Source of the DNA: Candidatus Gordonibacter avicola
Lineage (GTDB): Bacteria > Actinomycetota > Coriobacteriia > Coriobacteriales > Eggerthellaceae
Length of the DNA: 64,000 bases
Reading direction: 5' to 3'
NCBI GenBank assembly: GCA_019113915.1
Contig: DXGM01000039.1
Span: 62,001-126,000 of the forward strand
Below, in pieces: positions 26,148 through 34,688 of the stretch. Made by a program: the position numbers and the translations under genes. Position 1 is the first letter of the stretch, and each line of letters starts with the position of its first letter. Below the pieces are notes generated by a model. The model searched no databases. It worked only from the letters and a program-made list of their open reading frames with translations, and was not told where the DNA came from.

Positions 26148-26479
26148 GCGTTCAAGAGAGGGTGCGGTTCATGAGGGTGTTCGTGTTTTTCGACTTGCCA
26201 GTTGATACGGCGGTGCAGCGAAAAGAATACCGCTTATTCCGCAAGCACCTCATCAAAGAGGGATTCCTTATGCTACAGGAATCAGTCTACGCCAAATTAG
26301 TGGTGAACGATGCGCAAGCTGGCGCGAGTATTAGCCGCCTGCGCCAGCATCGCCCACCATACGGATTGGTGCAAGTGCTCAAAGTAACCGAGAAGCAATT
26401 TGCGGCCATGGAGTTCATAACGGGCGAGCGGGAATCGTATGCCGAGGTGGATACCCTAGAGGGGTTCGTGGTGCTATGA
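26144..26479 (+). CDS. cas2: CRISPR-associated endoribonuclease Cas2
   Basis: The 111-aa ferredoxin-like partner of Cas1 in spacer integration. The segment MRVFVFFDLPVDT carries the conserved Asp at the end of strand 1, and YRLFRKHLIKEGFLMLQESVY is the following helix and strand typical of Cas2. ATG 26144 overlaps the cas1 stop; an internal ATG at 26171 directly before the conserved strand is an alternative start. Its stop overlaps the csn2 start (ATGA). Confidence 0.93.
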   Translation: MSVQERVRFMRVFVFFDLPVDTAVQRKEYRLFRKHLIKEGFLMLQESVYAKLVVNDAQAGASISRLRQHRPPYGLVQVLKVTEKQFAAMEFITGERESYAEVDTLEGFVVL

Positions 26480-27156
26480 ACTTGTCATTGTCGGGTTTTT
26501 CTGAATCGCTTGCACTGGAGCGCGATGCGGTTTCGGTAGTGGAGATTCACAATCGCACGCTGTTTGCTCGCGTGTGCCAGTCTTTCTTTTCTGAGCTTGA
26601 TGAAGCGGCGGTGGAGCCGTACGCACTGTGGGAAGGAGAGGAACGCCGTAGTTCGAGGAATTACTTCCTTTTTGTTTTCAATCCGTTTGAACTTCCATGG
26701 ACGGAGCGAGCATTATTTGGCGAGGTTCTCGAACGGGTTGAGAACATGTTTCTGTCTGAGGATAAAGAGCGCCAGGAAATCGAGACCATGGGGCGAGCTT
26801 TATCAGATCGGGTTGCATCATTGGGTTTGCGCCTTAAATCAGATTATGCTTTTGAAGTACAATGGGATATGCGGAAGTATCTGAAGGCGTTCGATTTTGG
26901 CGTTGATATTGATCCTTCCGACTCGCTCCTTGACAACCTGATAAAGTTTTTGAAGTTTGCGTCTGATGCAGCATTCGCCAAGCAACTCGTTTTCGTGAAT
27001 CTGAAGCAATTTTTAGAGGAAAACGAGCTGCAAGAGTTTTATCGGCAAGCAGTTTTTTCTGAATTGAAGGTGCTGTTGCTGGAGAATGTTCCTGATGATA
27101 CAAGCTATGAGTATGAAAGAAAAATGTGTATTGACAAGGACTTTCTTCAATCATGA
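26476..27156 (+). CDS. csn2: CRISPR-associated protein Csn2 (type II-A)
   Basis: A 226-aa protein in the csn2 position, last gene of the cas operon just before the array. Csn2 forms a toroidal tetramer that binds linear double-stranded DNA ends during spacer acquisition. The sequence has the mixed alpha/beta pattern of the family, including FLFVFNPFELPW, LVFVNLKQFLEENELQEFY (cf. the Csn2 strand-helix with LVNLKSFL) and the C-terminal CIDKDF. Its presence assigns the system to subtype II-A rather than II-C. It overlaps cas2 by 4 nt. Confidence 0.85.
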   Translation: MNLSLSGFSESLALERDAVSVVEIHNRTLFARVCQSFFSELDEAAVEPYALWEGEERRSSRNYFLFVFNPFELPWTERALFGEVLERVENMFLSEDKERQEIETMGRALSDRVASLGLRLKSDYAFEVQWDMRKYLKAFDFGVDIDPSDSLLDNLIKFLKFASDAAFAKQLVFVNLKQFLEENELQEFYRQAVFSELKVLLLENVPDDTSYEYERKMCIDKDFLQS

Positions 27157-27211
27157 AGAGAGCCAGCCAGTCCGTTGTCTGTTCTTCCGCAGAAAGAATT
27201 TTGCCCCAACG
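27157..27211 (+). promoter_or_regulatory. CRISPR leader
   Basis: The 55 nt between the csn2 stop and the first repeat. The distal end of the array is the decayed one, so new spacers should enter here. The leader ends in TTTTGCCCCAACG. No strong promoter is seen, so array transcription may start within csn2 or run on from the cas operon. Confidence 0.6.
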
Positions 27212-29216
27212 GTTTTGGAGCAGTGACAAACTGACTGGTAGTCAAACTTGCGCAAGGCCGGCGCAACCAACACCGCGTTTTGGAGCAGTGACAAACTGAC
27301 TGGTAGTCAAACCCAAGTCTTTGCGCGCTTCCTCTGTTCCATGTTTTGGAGCAGTGACAAACTGACTGGTAGTCAAACTGAAATCATCGTTGATTACAAC
27401 CCCAACACGTTTTGGAGCAGTGACAAACTGACTGGTAGTCAAACACGGTAGGGCCATTTTTATAGCCGGAAGGAGTTTTGGAGCAGTGACAAACTGACTG
27501 GTAGTCAAACCTGGCCGTCGTTAAGAAACGCCTCAGCAAGGTTTTGGAGCAGTGACAAACTGACTGGTAGTCAAACTTATAAGGGTGTAGAGTTCCCGCG
27601 CGTCAAGTTTTGGAGCAGTGACAAACTGACTGGTAGTCAAACCCGTTGCCGATTTTCCGTGGGCGAAGATGTTTTGGAGCAGTGACAAACTGACTGGTAG
27701 TCAAACCAGTTGCCGGAAGACACCCGTGCCGTGCTGTTTTGGAGCAGTGACAAACTGACTGGTAGTCAAACAATTTCTGCGGTAAACTCCGTGATGGGCG
27801 GTTTTGGAGCAGTGACAAACTGACTGGTAGTCAAACTATTGAACTGCCGTTCGGTGATCAAATCTTGTTTTGGAGCAGTGACAAACTGACTGGTAGTCAA
27901 ACTGAGCCGATCATGATCAACACGCCCTACTCGTTTTGGAGCAGTGACAAACTGACTGGTAGTCAAACTGATAGCGAAGGAGAATAACAATGACTGAGGT
28001 TTTGGAGCAGTGACAAACTGACTGGTAGTCAAACCCATAGGCCCCAGCCACAACGGAAAGCTTGTTTTGGAGCAGTGACAAACTGACTGGTAGTCAAACC
28101 GAACTTGGCGAAAACGCTGCGCATGCTCGTTTTGGAGCAGTGACAAACTGACTGGTAGTCAAACCGATCTACTAAACTATCAACCGACGACAACGTTTTG
28201 GAGCAGTGACAAACTGACTGGTAGTCAAACACCGAAGTTCGTCGGCCCAGAGTTGTTGCCGTTTTGGAGCAGTGACAAACTGACTGGTAGTCAAACATTG
28301 ACCTGGTTGCCGGTAATATGCAGTTTGTTTTGGAGCAGTGACAAACTGACTGGTAGTCAAACGGTGCAGGCGTCCAACGCCGCCATCATTAAGTTTTGGA
28401 GCAGTGACAAACTGACTGGTAGTCAAACTCTAAGGCGTATACCTATAACTATTGCGTGGTTTTGGAGCAGTGACAAACTGACTGGTAGTCAAACCCACGT
28501 GGCCCCGCTCAACGAAGCAATTGCGTTTTGGAGCAGTGACAAACTGACTGGTAGTCAAACGGGAAATCGTACGAGGTGAATACCCCTATGTTTTGGAGCA
28601 GTGACAAACTGACTGGTAGTCAAACCTCAACCTATCCAACCGACTTATCGAACTGTTTTGGAGCAGTGACAAACTGACTGGTAGTCAAACCAACACCGGA
28701 TACGGTACGAAGTCCTGCCGGTTTTGGAGCAGTGACAAACTGACTGGTAGTCAAACTTGACCACGTCGTAGCGGTGTTTCGAGCGCGTTTTGGAGCAGTG
28801 ACAAACTGACTGGTAGTCAAACTCGTAGAAGGGCTGCTGACATTGCTCTTGGGTTTTGGAGCAGTGACAAACTGACTGGTAGTCAAACCGTTCACTCATG
28901 GGGTCACCCTTCGCACCAGTTTTGGAGCAGTGACAAACTGACTGGTAGTCAAACCTAATGTTCGCCCCACGGTCGCGTTTGAAGTTTTGGAGCAGTGACA
29001 AACTGACTGGTAGTCAAACAGCAGATTTTAAGCGTCAAAGAGGACGTCGTTTTGGAGCAGTGACAAACTGACTGGTAGTCAAACAGTAGGCAACCTCTGC
29101 ATTAACGGTTTCGAGTTTTGGAGCAGTGACAAACTGACTGGTAGTCAAACGATGAGTGCAAACGAGTGGGAGGTTTTTCGGTTTTGGAGCAGTGACAAAC
29201 TGACTGGTCTTGTGAG
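27212..29216 (+). CRISPR. Type II-A CRISPR array, 31 repeats and 30 spacers
   Basis: 36-nt direct repeats starting GTTTTGGAGCAGTGAC and ending GGTAGTCAAAC recur every 64-66 nt. I counted starts at 27212, 27277, 27343 and so on to 29181. All read as identical except the last, which matches for its first 28 nt (to 29208) and then diverges. Spacers are 28-30 nt (mostly 30, several 29, one 28). The repeat pairs with the minus-strand anti-repeat near 21087-21117, so crRNAs read on the plus strand. Spacer 12 (27969-27998) contains GAAGGAG then ATG, the start region of a foreign gene. Peptide-like frames through the repeats are artefacts. Confidence 0.98.
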
Positions 29217-29297
29217 TTAGGAGTTGTGTATAATTCTGATATCATTTAAGCAGTGAAACTAATTGCTTGCTTTAATTTTTCACTCTTATGATTATAA

Positions 29298-29333
29298 GTT
29301 TTGAAGCAATGACAAACTGACTGGTAATTAAGA
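29298..29333 (+). repeat. Degenerate orphan CRISPR repeat
   Basis: GTTTTGAAGCAATGAC followed by AAACTGACTGGTA matches the array repeat over its first 29 nt with two substitutions. The 3 part is lost. It lies 89 nt beyond the decayed terminal repeat, in AT-rich sequence. It is probably a fossil of an older array; a separate crRNA-like transcript is an alternative. Confidence 0.8.
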
Positions 29334-29349
29334 GAGTGAGCTGAAAAGG

Positions 29350-29378
29350 CTGTAGGGTTTCGTACCTTGCAGTCTTTT
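29350..29378 (+). terminator. Array transcript terminator
   Basis: CTGTAGGG pairs with CCTTGCAG (8 bp including two G-U pairs) around a 7-nt loop, followed by TCTTTTCT. Between it and the next gene lies only AT-rich sequence and the promoter at 29474. Confidence 0.55.
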
Positions 29379-29473
29379 CTCATTTTCTGAGCATACTTTT
29401 CATTTGTCTAACGCTTGTTTTTAAATTAACAACAAACGAGTAGGTACTGCCTTCGAACGTCGTTTCCGCCCTG

Positions 29474-29482
29474 TGCTATGAT
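29474..29482 (+). promoter_or_regulatory. Extended -10 promoter for the PPK2 gene
   Basis: TGCTATGAT fits TGnTAnnAT, 32 nt before the start codon, and is followed by GGCGGCAC. Confidence 0.5.
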
Positions 29483-29514
29483 GGCGGCACGATGTCGGGG
29501 GGAAGGACGCGCTT

Positions 29515-31287
29515 ATGTTGGAGGCCGTTGACTTTACGCGGGAGCCTTTGCAGAAGAATGAGTATAAGCGTCGTCGAGATGCGCTCATGGAGCAGCTGGT
29601 GGTGTTGCAGCAAGAGGCGGTGAAGCAGGGCGTCGGCCTTGTTGTGCTGTTTGAAGGGTGGAACGGTGCGGGCAAGGGAAGCCGCATTTCCGACCTCATG
29701 TACAACCTGGACGCGCGTGCCACCAGCGTTTACGTCACTGAGGACCTCGATGTGGAAGCGGCTCGGTCCTTCGCGGGTGCGGCGCACGACGTCACGGGAT
29801 TCTACCCGGTCATGCAGGAGTTTTGGCGCGCGCTTGGCCCGCGCGGCGCCATCACGTTCTACGACCGCGGCTGGTACACGGCCGCCACCCAGCACATGCT
29901 CTACAGCGAGTTCGGCGACCTTTCGCTGGCGGGAGTGCGCAACGCGGAAGACGGAGCCAGCGGCACGGGGAAGAACAAGGCGCACCACAAAACCGCCGTC
30001 GCCGCCGTTGAACAGGCGCGCGACGAGCGACATATCGACGTACTGCACCGCTACCTCACCTCGGCGGCCGACTTCGAGCAGCAACTGGTCGACGACGGCT
30101 ACGTGGTGGTGAAATTCTTCGTCCACGTGGGGCAGGAGGCGCAGAAGAAGCGCCTTGAGCGCCTGCACAACGACCCGGCCACGCGCTGGCGCGTGAGCAA
30201 GGAAAAGCTGGCCAGCGTCAACAACTATACCCAGGCCTATCGCCTGTATGACCACCTTCTGGAAGGCAGTAACTTCTCCTATGCTCCCTGGCGCCTGATC
30301 AACGGCGAGGACAAGCGCGCGGCGAACCTGGCTATTGCCGAGACGCTGGTCGAGGCCATCAAAGGCGCGCTCTCCGCCCAGCCCGACCCGGACGCTGCTG
30401 CCGCGGCGGCAAAGGCGCAGGCAAACTCGGCCGGACTTCTGGTTGACACCCCCGCCGCCGAGCGCACGCCCGAACAAGAAGCCGCAATCCACGCCGCCGC
30501 CGAACGCGAGGCCGCCGAGGCGCACGCGCACGCCCCCCGTGCTTCTCGCTTCGTCGTGCAGGCCGAACGCCCGGTGCTCGACGAGGTGGATCACACCCTT
30601 GCGCTCGACCCCGAAACGTACAAATCCCAGCTCAAAGCCGAGCAGGCGCGTCTCAACAAGCTGGAAATGGAAATGTATCAGAAGCGCATTCCGCTCATGA
30701 TCATGTACGAAGGCTGGGACGCCGCCGGCAAAGGCGGCAACATCAAGCGCGTGGCTCAGGCCCTCGACGCGCGCGCCTACACGGTGTTTCCCTCGCCGGC
30801 ACCCACCAAGCCGGAACTTCTGCACCCGCACCTGTGGCGCTACTGGACGCGTCTGCCGAAGGCGGGTCACGTGGGCATTTACGACCGCAGTTGGTACGGG
30901 CGGGTGCTCGTTGAGCGTGTGGAAGGTTTCGCCACGCCGGCCGAGTGGGGCCGCGCCTACGACGAAATCAACGAGTTTGAGCGTGAACTGGTGCGTTGGG
31001 GCGCCATTCTGCTGAAATTCTGGGTGGACGTGAGCCCCGAAGAGCAGCTGCGTCGCTTTCACGACCGCGAGCAAGACCCGGCCAAGCAGTGGAAAATCAC
31101 GGACGAAGATTGGCGCAATCGGGACAAGTATCCCCAGTACAAATCTGCCATTGAAGACATGTTCCGCCTGACGTCCACCCCGTTCGCTCCCTGGATTATT
31201 CTGGAGAGCGACGACAAGCGTTTTGCCCGGGTCAAAGCCCTCAAAATTATCAACGAGGCCCTTGAAGCGCGCTTGCGCGAAAAGTGA
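29515..31287 (+). CDS. pap: Polyphosphate:AMP phosphotransferase (tandem PPK2 domains)
   Basis: Transfers phosphate from polyphosphate to nucleotides; two-domain PPK2 enzymes phosphorylate AMP to ADP. The 590-aa chain has two PPK2 domains. The first (about 10-270) has Walker A FEGWNGAGKGSRI and lid-region YDRGWY. The second (about 365-590) has YEGWDAAGKGGNIKR and YDRSWYGRVLVERVEGF. The linker near 285-350 is Ala/Glu-rich. Both P-loops are intact; in characterised PAP enzymes the C-terminal domain carries most of the activity. ATG 29515 follows GGGGGGAAGGA. It stands alone between the CRISPR array and a small membrane peptide. Confidence 0.88.
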   Translation: MLEAVDFTREPLQKNEYKRRRDALMEQLVVLQQEAVKQGVGLVVLFEGWNGAGKGSRISDLMYNLDARATSVYVTEDLDVEAARSFAGAAHDVTGFYPVMQEFWRALGPRGAITFYDRGWYTAATQHMLYSEFGDLSLAGVRNAEDGASGTGKNKAHHKTAVAAVEQARDERHIDVLHRYLTSAADFEQQLVDDGYVVVKFFVHVGQEAQKKRLERLHNDPATRWRVSKEKLASVNNYTQAYRLYDHLLEGSNFSYAPWRLINGEDKRAANLAIAETLVEAIKGALSAQPDPDAAAAAAKAQANSAGLLVDTPAAERTPEQEAAIHAAAEREAAEAHAHAPRASRFVVQAERPVLDEVDHTLALDPETYKSQLKAEQARLNKLEMEMYQKRIPLMIMYEGWDAAGKGGNIKRVAQALDARAYTVFPSPAPTKPELLHPHLWRYWTRLPKAGHVGIYDRSWYGRVLVERVEGFATPAEWGRAYDEINEFERELVRWGAILLKFWVDVSPEEQLRRFHDREQDPAKQWKITDEDWRNRDKYPQYKSAIEDMFRLTSTPFAPWIILESDDKRFARVKALKIINEALEARLREK

Positions 31288-31362
31288 GTAAGCGTTACCA
31301 TGTCAAGATAATTGGAAGCGAAACCGCATGCTTCGGCGTGCTTGAAAAAAGGGGTACCGAAC

Positions 31363-31482
31363 ATGGATTCATTATTCGGCGTTGTACCTATGTGGGCTGT
31401 GTGGGTCATTATTGCTATCATTGTCCTGATCATTGTGGTGTTCATTGCGAAAGGCTTTATTGACGAGATGAAGAAGAAGTAG
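31363..31482 (+). CDS. Small single-pass membrane protein (39 aa)
   Basis: A 39-residue open frame with one hydrophobic helix (residues 10-29, [20 protein letters not shown]) and a charged C-terminal end DEMKKK. AAAAAAGGGG stands 8 nt upstream of ATG 31363, and a terminator hairpin follows 46 nt after the stop, which makes a real small gene likely. I recognise no family. Too short for most gene callers. Confidence 0.55.
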   Translation: MDSLFGVVPMWAVWVIIAIIVLIIVVFIAKGFIDEMKKK

Positions 31483-31528
31483 CGCTGCTCGTACTGCTGC
31501 GTGAAATATGAGCGTTTTCACGGCATCG

Positions 31529-31554
31529 CGCCCCCATTTCGGGGGCGTTTGCTT
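31529..31554 (+). terminator. Rho-independent terminator
   Basis: CGCCCCC pairs with GGGGGCG (7 bp, loop ATTTC) followed by TTTGCTT. It separates the small membrane protein from the sortase gene. Confidence 0.65.
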
Positions 31555-31630
31555 ATTATGGTAACGGTCTGAAAACGGCGGATGTCGCGCCCGCGCGCGG
31601 GTTGCCGATTCGCCCACTTGAAAGGGAGCA

Positions 31631-32743
31631 ATGCCCGAGCAACGACCATACTCCGACGGACAAACGCCGCGTGGGCGTCACGCCGCGCAGCCCTCGCCAG
31701 CCGCTCAGGACCAGCGGCGCGTGAGCGCACAACGGCTGCCGGCTGCTCGCAGTGTGCGTGCTGGTCGCGCTGAACACGCTGGTCGTGCTGCCGCACAGCC
31801 AGTGCAGCGGGTTGCGTCCGCGGCGGAACAGGGCGGTTCGCAGGTGGTGGGGAATGCTGCTGGTCAATCGGTTCGCTCACGGGCAACGCAAGGGGCAGCA
31901 CGTTCGCAGCGCGCTCCCAAGAAGGGCGGCCCCTGGCGCGTGGTGTTTTGGGTGGCTCTGGCGGTGTTGGTTGCGTCGCTCGTGGCGCTGGGCGTTATCG
32001 CGTTCAGCTATTGGCAGGGCCAAAACTCCTACAACCAGGTGGCCGATCAGGCCTTCGGGGCGCCAGACGACATTGCCGCCGCGCCGCTGTCTGAGCTCAC
32101 GGTCGACTGGGATGCGCTCACGGCCATCAACCCCGACACGGTGGGGTGGATTTACGTGCCCGGCACCCCTATTAATTATCCCATCGTGCACACCACGGAC
32201 GACGAGAAGTACCTCACGCATGACTTCCAGGGCTCGGAGGGGTGGATTGCCACGTTTGGCGCCATCTTCCTCGCTGCAGCGAACGCACCTGACTTCACGG
32301 ACGCGAACAACATTATGTATGGCCACCACCTAAATGATGGTTCTATGTTCGCCGCCATCGCGGGCTTCGACGATCAGGTGCAGTTCGATGCCCATCGCAC
32401 GGTGTACCTGCTCACGCCCAAAGCCACTTACCGCTTGCGCACGTTCGCGCTCGTGCACGTGGCAGCAAATGACCCGCTCGCGCAAACATCCTTCGCTGAC
32501 GCGGCGGAGCAGACGGCCTACGTGCAGGACAAGATAGACCGTTCGGTGGTGCAGGTCTCAGACGTGCCGGCTGCTTCCGAACTTACCCGCACGTTCGCGC
32601 TCGCTACCTGCGATAACCTTCCCTCGGACGGACGCTACGTGCTGTACGCCTCCATCGAAGAGTCGTCGGGCGATGCCTCCGGTACCACGGTGAACCCGCT
32701 CGATGCCGACGCCATTGACGCTGCAGCCAAGGAGGCTGCCTAA
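31631..32743 (+). CDS. srtB: Class B sortase
   Basis: Membrane-anchored cysteine transpeptidase that attaches surface proteins to peptidoglycan or builds pili. The 370-aa chain has a long Arg/Gln/Ala-rich cytoplasmic N-terminus (about 1-97) and one membrane helix (about 100-122, WVALAVLVASLVALGVIAF). An extracellular sortase domain follows. The catalytic His lies in IMYGHHLNDGSMF, Cys in LATCDN and Arg in GRYVLYASI, all as in class B. ATG 31631 follows GAAAGGGAGC. The long N-terminal extension is unusual compared with about 240-aa SrtB. No substrate with a sorting signal lies beside it. Confidence 0.87.
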   Translation: MPEQRPYSDGQTPRGRHAAQPSPAAQDQRRVSAQRLPAARSVRAGRAEHAGRAAAQPVQRVASAAEQGGSQVVGNAAGQSVRSRATQGAARSQRAPKKGGPWRVVFWVALAVLVASLVALGVIAFSYWQGQNSYNQVADQAFGAPDDIAAAPLSELTVDWDALTAINPDTVGWIYVPGTPINYPIVHTTDDEKYLTHDFQGSEGWIATFGAIFLAAANAPDFTDANNIMYGHHLNDGSMFAAIAGFDDQVQFDAHRTVYLLTPKATYRLRTFALVHVAANDPLAQTSFADAAEQTAYVQDKIDRSVVQVSDVPAASELTRTFALATCDNLPSDGRYVLYASIEESSGDASGTTVNPLDADAIDAAAKEAA

Positions 32744-32849
32744 GGAAGTTCGCCCAGGTGCACTTCGCAACGACAGGAACAGACGCTCAGGCGAGCGTGT
32801 TGGACGACAGCCCGGCTTCGATAGCTTTTCAGGGCGCAAGGAGTAGAAG

Positions 32850-33995
32850 ATGACTGAAAGAATTACCGTTAACGCCGCGCAGACCGAAGACGGCCCTCAT
32901 ATGCCCAGCTGGATGGATGAGGACGCGCTTACGTATGCCCAGGCGGGCGTCGACACGGCCGAGGGAGCGCGCGCGGTCGATGCCATCAAGGGTGTCGTGC
33001 ATGATACGTATCGCCCCGAGGTGGTGGGGGACATTGGCGGTTTCGGCGGCCTGTTCTCCGTGGCGGCGGCCAAGGACATGGCCGATCCGCTGCTGGTTTC
33101 TGGCACGGACGGCGTGGGTACGAAGCTCAAGGTGGCGCAGCTGGCCGGCAAGCACGACACGGTGGGCATCGACCTGGTGGCCATGTGCGCAAACGACATT
33201 CTGGCCACCGGCGCCGAGCCGCTGTTCTTCCTGGATTACGTGGCTGTGGGCAAGCTGAAAGCCGAGGCTGTGGCCGAAATTGTCGCCGGCATTGGCGAAG
33301 GTTGCAAGCAGGCGGGATGCGCGCTTATCGGCGGCGAGATGGCAGAACATCCCGGCGTCATGGACCCGGATGACTACGACCTATCCGGGTTCTGCGTGGG
33401 CCTGGTCGATCGGCCGCGCATGCTCGATCCGGAAAGCGTGCGCGAAGGCGACGTGCTGGTGGGCCTGGCTTCAAGCGGCCTCCATTCCAACGGCTACTCG
33501 CTGGCCCGCAAGGTGTGCGTGGAAGGAAAAACTCATTACGAGTTGCGCCTCGAGCGCGAGGAGCTGGGTGGCGCAAGCTTGCAGGAGGCGCTCCTTGCGC
33601 CCACGCGCATCTATGTGAAGCCCGTGCGCGCCGTGCTGGACGCATGTCCCGGGGCCGTGCGCGCGCTCGCGCATATCACGGGCGGTGGCATCTCTGAGAA
33701 CCTCGACCGCGCCCTGCCGAAAACCTGCGACGCCCAGGTTGACCTGGGCACCTGGCCCGTGCCTGCCATCGCCACGTTCGTGTGCAATGCCGCGCATCTG
33801 GATGAGACGGAGGCGCTCAAGACGTTTAACATGGGCTTGGGCATGGTGCTCATTGTGGATCCCGCCCAGGTGGAAGCCGTAGAAGCCGCGCTCGCCGAAG
33901 CCGGTGAAACCACCTACCGCGTAGGTCGCATCACCAAGGGTACGGGCGCAGTGAGCTACACCAACGAAGGCAATTTGTACGGGTTTGAGGGGTAG
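32850..33995 (+). CDS. purM: Phosphoribosylformylglycinamidine cyclo-ligase
   Basis: AIR synthetase, the fifth step of de novo purine synthesis, making aminoimidazole ribotide with ATP. The 381-aa chain shows the N-terminal TYAQAGVDTAEG, the ATP-binding SGTDGVGTKLKVA, and DLVAMCANDILATGAEPLFF. It ends with the HITGGGISENL and FNMGLGMVLIV segments. It is slightly longer than E. coli PurM (345) owing to an N-terminal extension of about 27 residues. ATG 32850 has GCAAGGAG upstream. Followed closely by purN. Confidence 0.95.
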   Translation: MTERITVNAAQTEDGPHMPSWMDEDALTYAQAGVDTAEGARAVDAIKGVVHDTYRPEVVGDIGGFGGLFSVAAAKDMADPLLVSGTDGVGTKLKVAQLAGKHDTVGIDLVAMCANDILATGAEPLFFLDYVAVGKLKAEAVAEIVAGIGEGCKQAGCALIGGEMAEHPGVMDPDDYDLSGFCVGLVDRPRMLDPESVREGDVLVGLASSGLHSNGYSLARKVCVEGKTHYELRLEREELGGASLQEALLAPTRIYVKPVRAVLDACPGAVRALAHITGGGISENLDRALPKTCDAQVDLGTWPVPAIATFVCNAAHLDETEALKTFNMGLGMVLIVDPAQVEAVEAALAEAGETTYRVGRITKGTGAVSYTNEGNLYGFEG

Positions 33996-34043
33996 ACGCA
34001 CGAAGCTGCGCGGATGGCGCGTGAGGGAGCCGAAAGGATTAGT

Positions 34044-34658
34044 ATGACTGAACCGCTCAAGATTGGTGTACTGCTCTCGGGTAGTGGGACGAACTTGCAA
34101 GCCATTATCGATGCGGTACGCGATGACGGCTTGCCGGTGGATATCGTGCACGTAGTGTCGTCGCGCCCGGATGCGTACGGCATCGAGCGGGCGAAAGCGG
34201 CAGGCATCCCCACCACCGTGCTCAACCGCGAGGTATACGCCGATCCAGAGGCCGCCGACGCGCGCATCGTGGAGGCGCTGCGGGCTGCGGGCGCGATATA
34301 CGTGGTTATGGCGGGCTACATGCGCAAGGTGACGCCGGTCATGCTGAACGCATTCCCTGATCGCGTGCTCAACCTGCATCCGGCACTGCTGCCGTCGTTC
34401 AAGGGCGCGCATGCTATCGCCGAGGCGTACGAAGCGGGCGTGAAAGTGACGGGCGTGACCGTGCATTTCGCGAACGAAGACTACGACAAGGGCCCCATCG
34501 TGGCGCAGCGCGCCGTTGAGGTGCAAGAGGGCTGGACGCTCGAAGAGCTGGAAGCCGCCATTCACGAGGTAGAACACGCGCTGTATCCCCAGGTCCTCCG
34601 CCTGGTTGCCGAAGGTCGCGTAACAGTAGGCGACGACCGCAAGGTGCATGTCGCGTAA
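34044..34658 (+). CDS. purN: Phosphoribosylglycinamide formyltransferase
   Basis: Transfers a formyl group from 10-formyl-THF to GAR in purine synthesis. 204 aa, usual length. IGVLLSGSGTNLQAI is the N-terminal phosphate-binding loop, and the catalytic region VMAGYMRKVTPVML with NLHPALLPSFKG carries Asn and His. The Asp of DKGPIVAQRAV completes the active site. ATG 34044 is chosen over the upstream in-frame ATG at 34014 because AAAGGA lies just before it and homology begins here. Confidence 0.93.
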   Translation: MTEPLKIGVLLSGSGTNLQAIIDAVRDDGLPVDIVHVVSSRPDAYGIERAKAAGIPTTVLNREVYADPEAADARIVEALRAAGAIYVVMAGYMRKVTPVMLNAFPDRVLNLHPALLPSFKGAHAIAEAYEAGVKVTGVTVHFANEDYDKGPIVAQRAVEVQEGWTLEELEAAIHEVEHALYPQVLRLVAEGRVTVGDDRKVHVA

Positions 34659-34688
34659 AGCACAACAACAGCGAAGGAGCTGACGTAT

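Noticed and set aside
21164..27156. Type II-C assignment for the CRISPR system
   Set aside because: A csn2 gene follows cas2, and the repeats read on the same strand as the cas genes, as in subtype II-A.
27242..29001. Open frames through the CRISPR array encoding repeated TTSQFVTAPK or SSDKLTGSQT peptides
   Set aside because: They are translations of the 36-nt repeat and have no start signals or family; the region is a CRISPR array.
29476..31074. 532-aa minus-strand open frame opposite the PPK2 gene
   Set aside because: Antisense shadow of a gene with two intact P-loop kinase domains.
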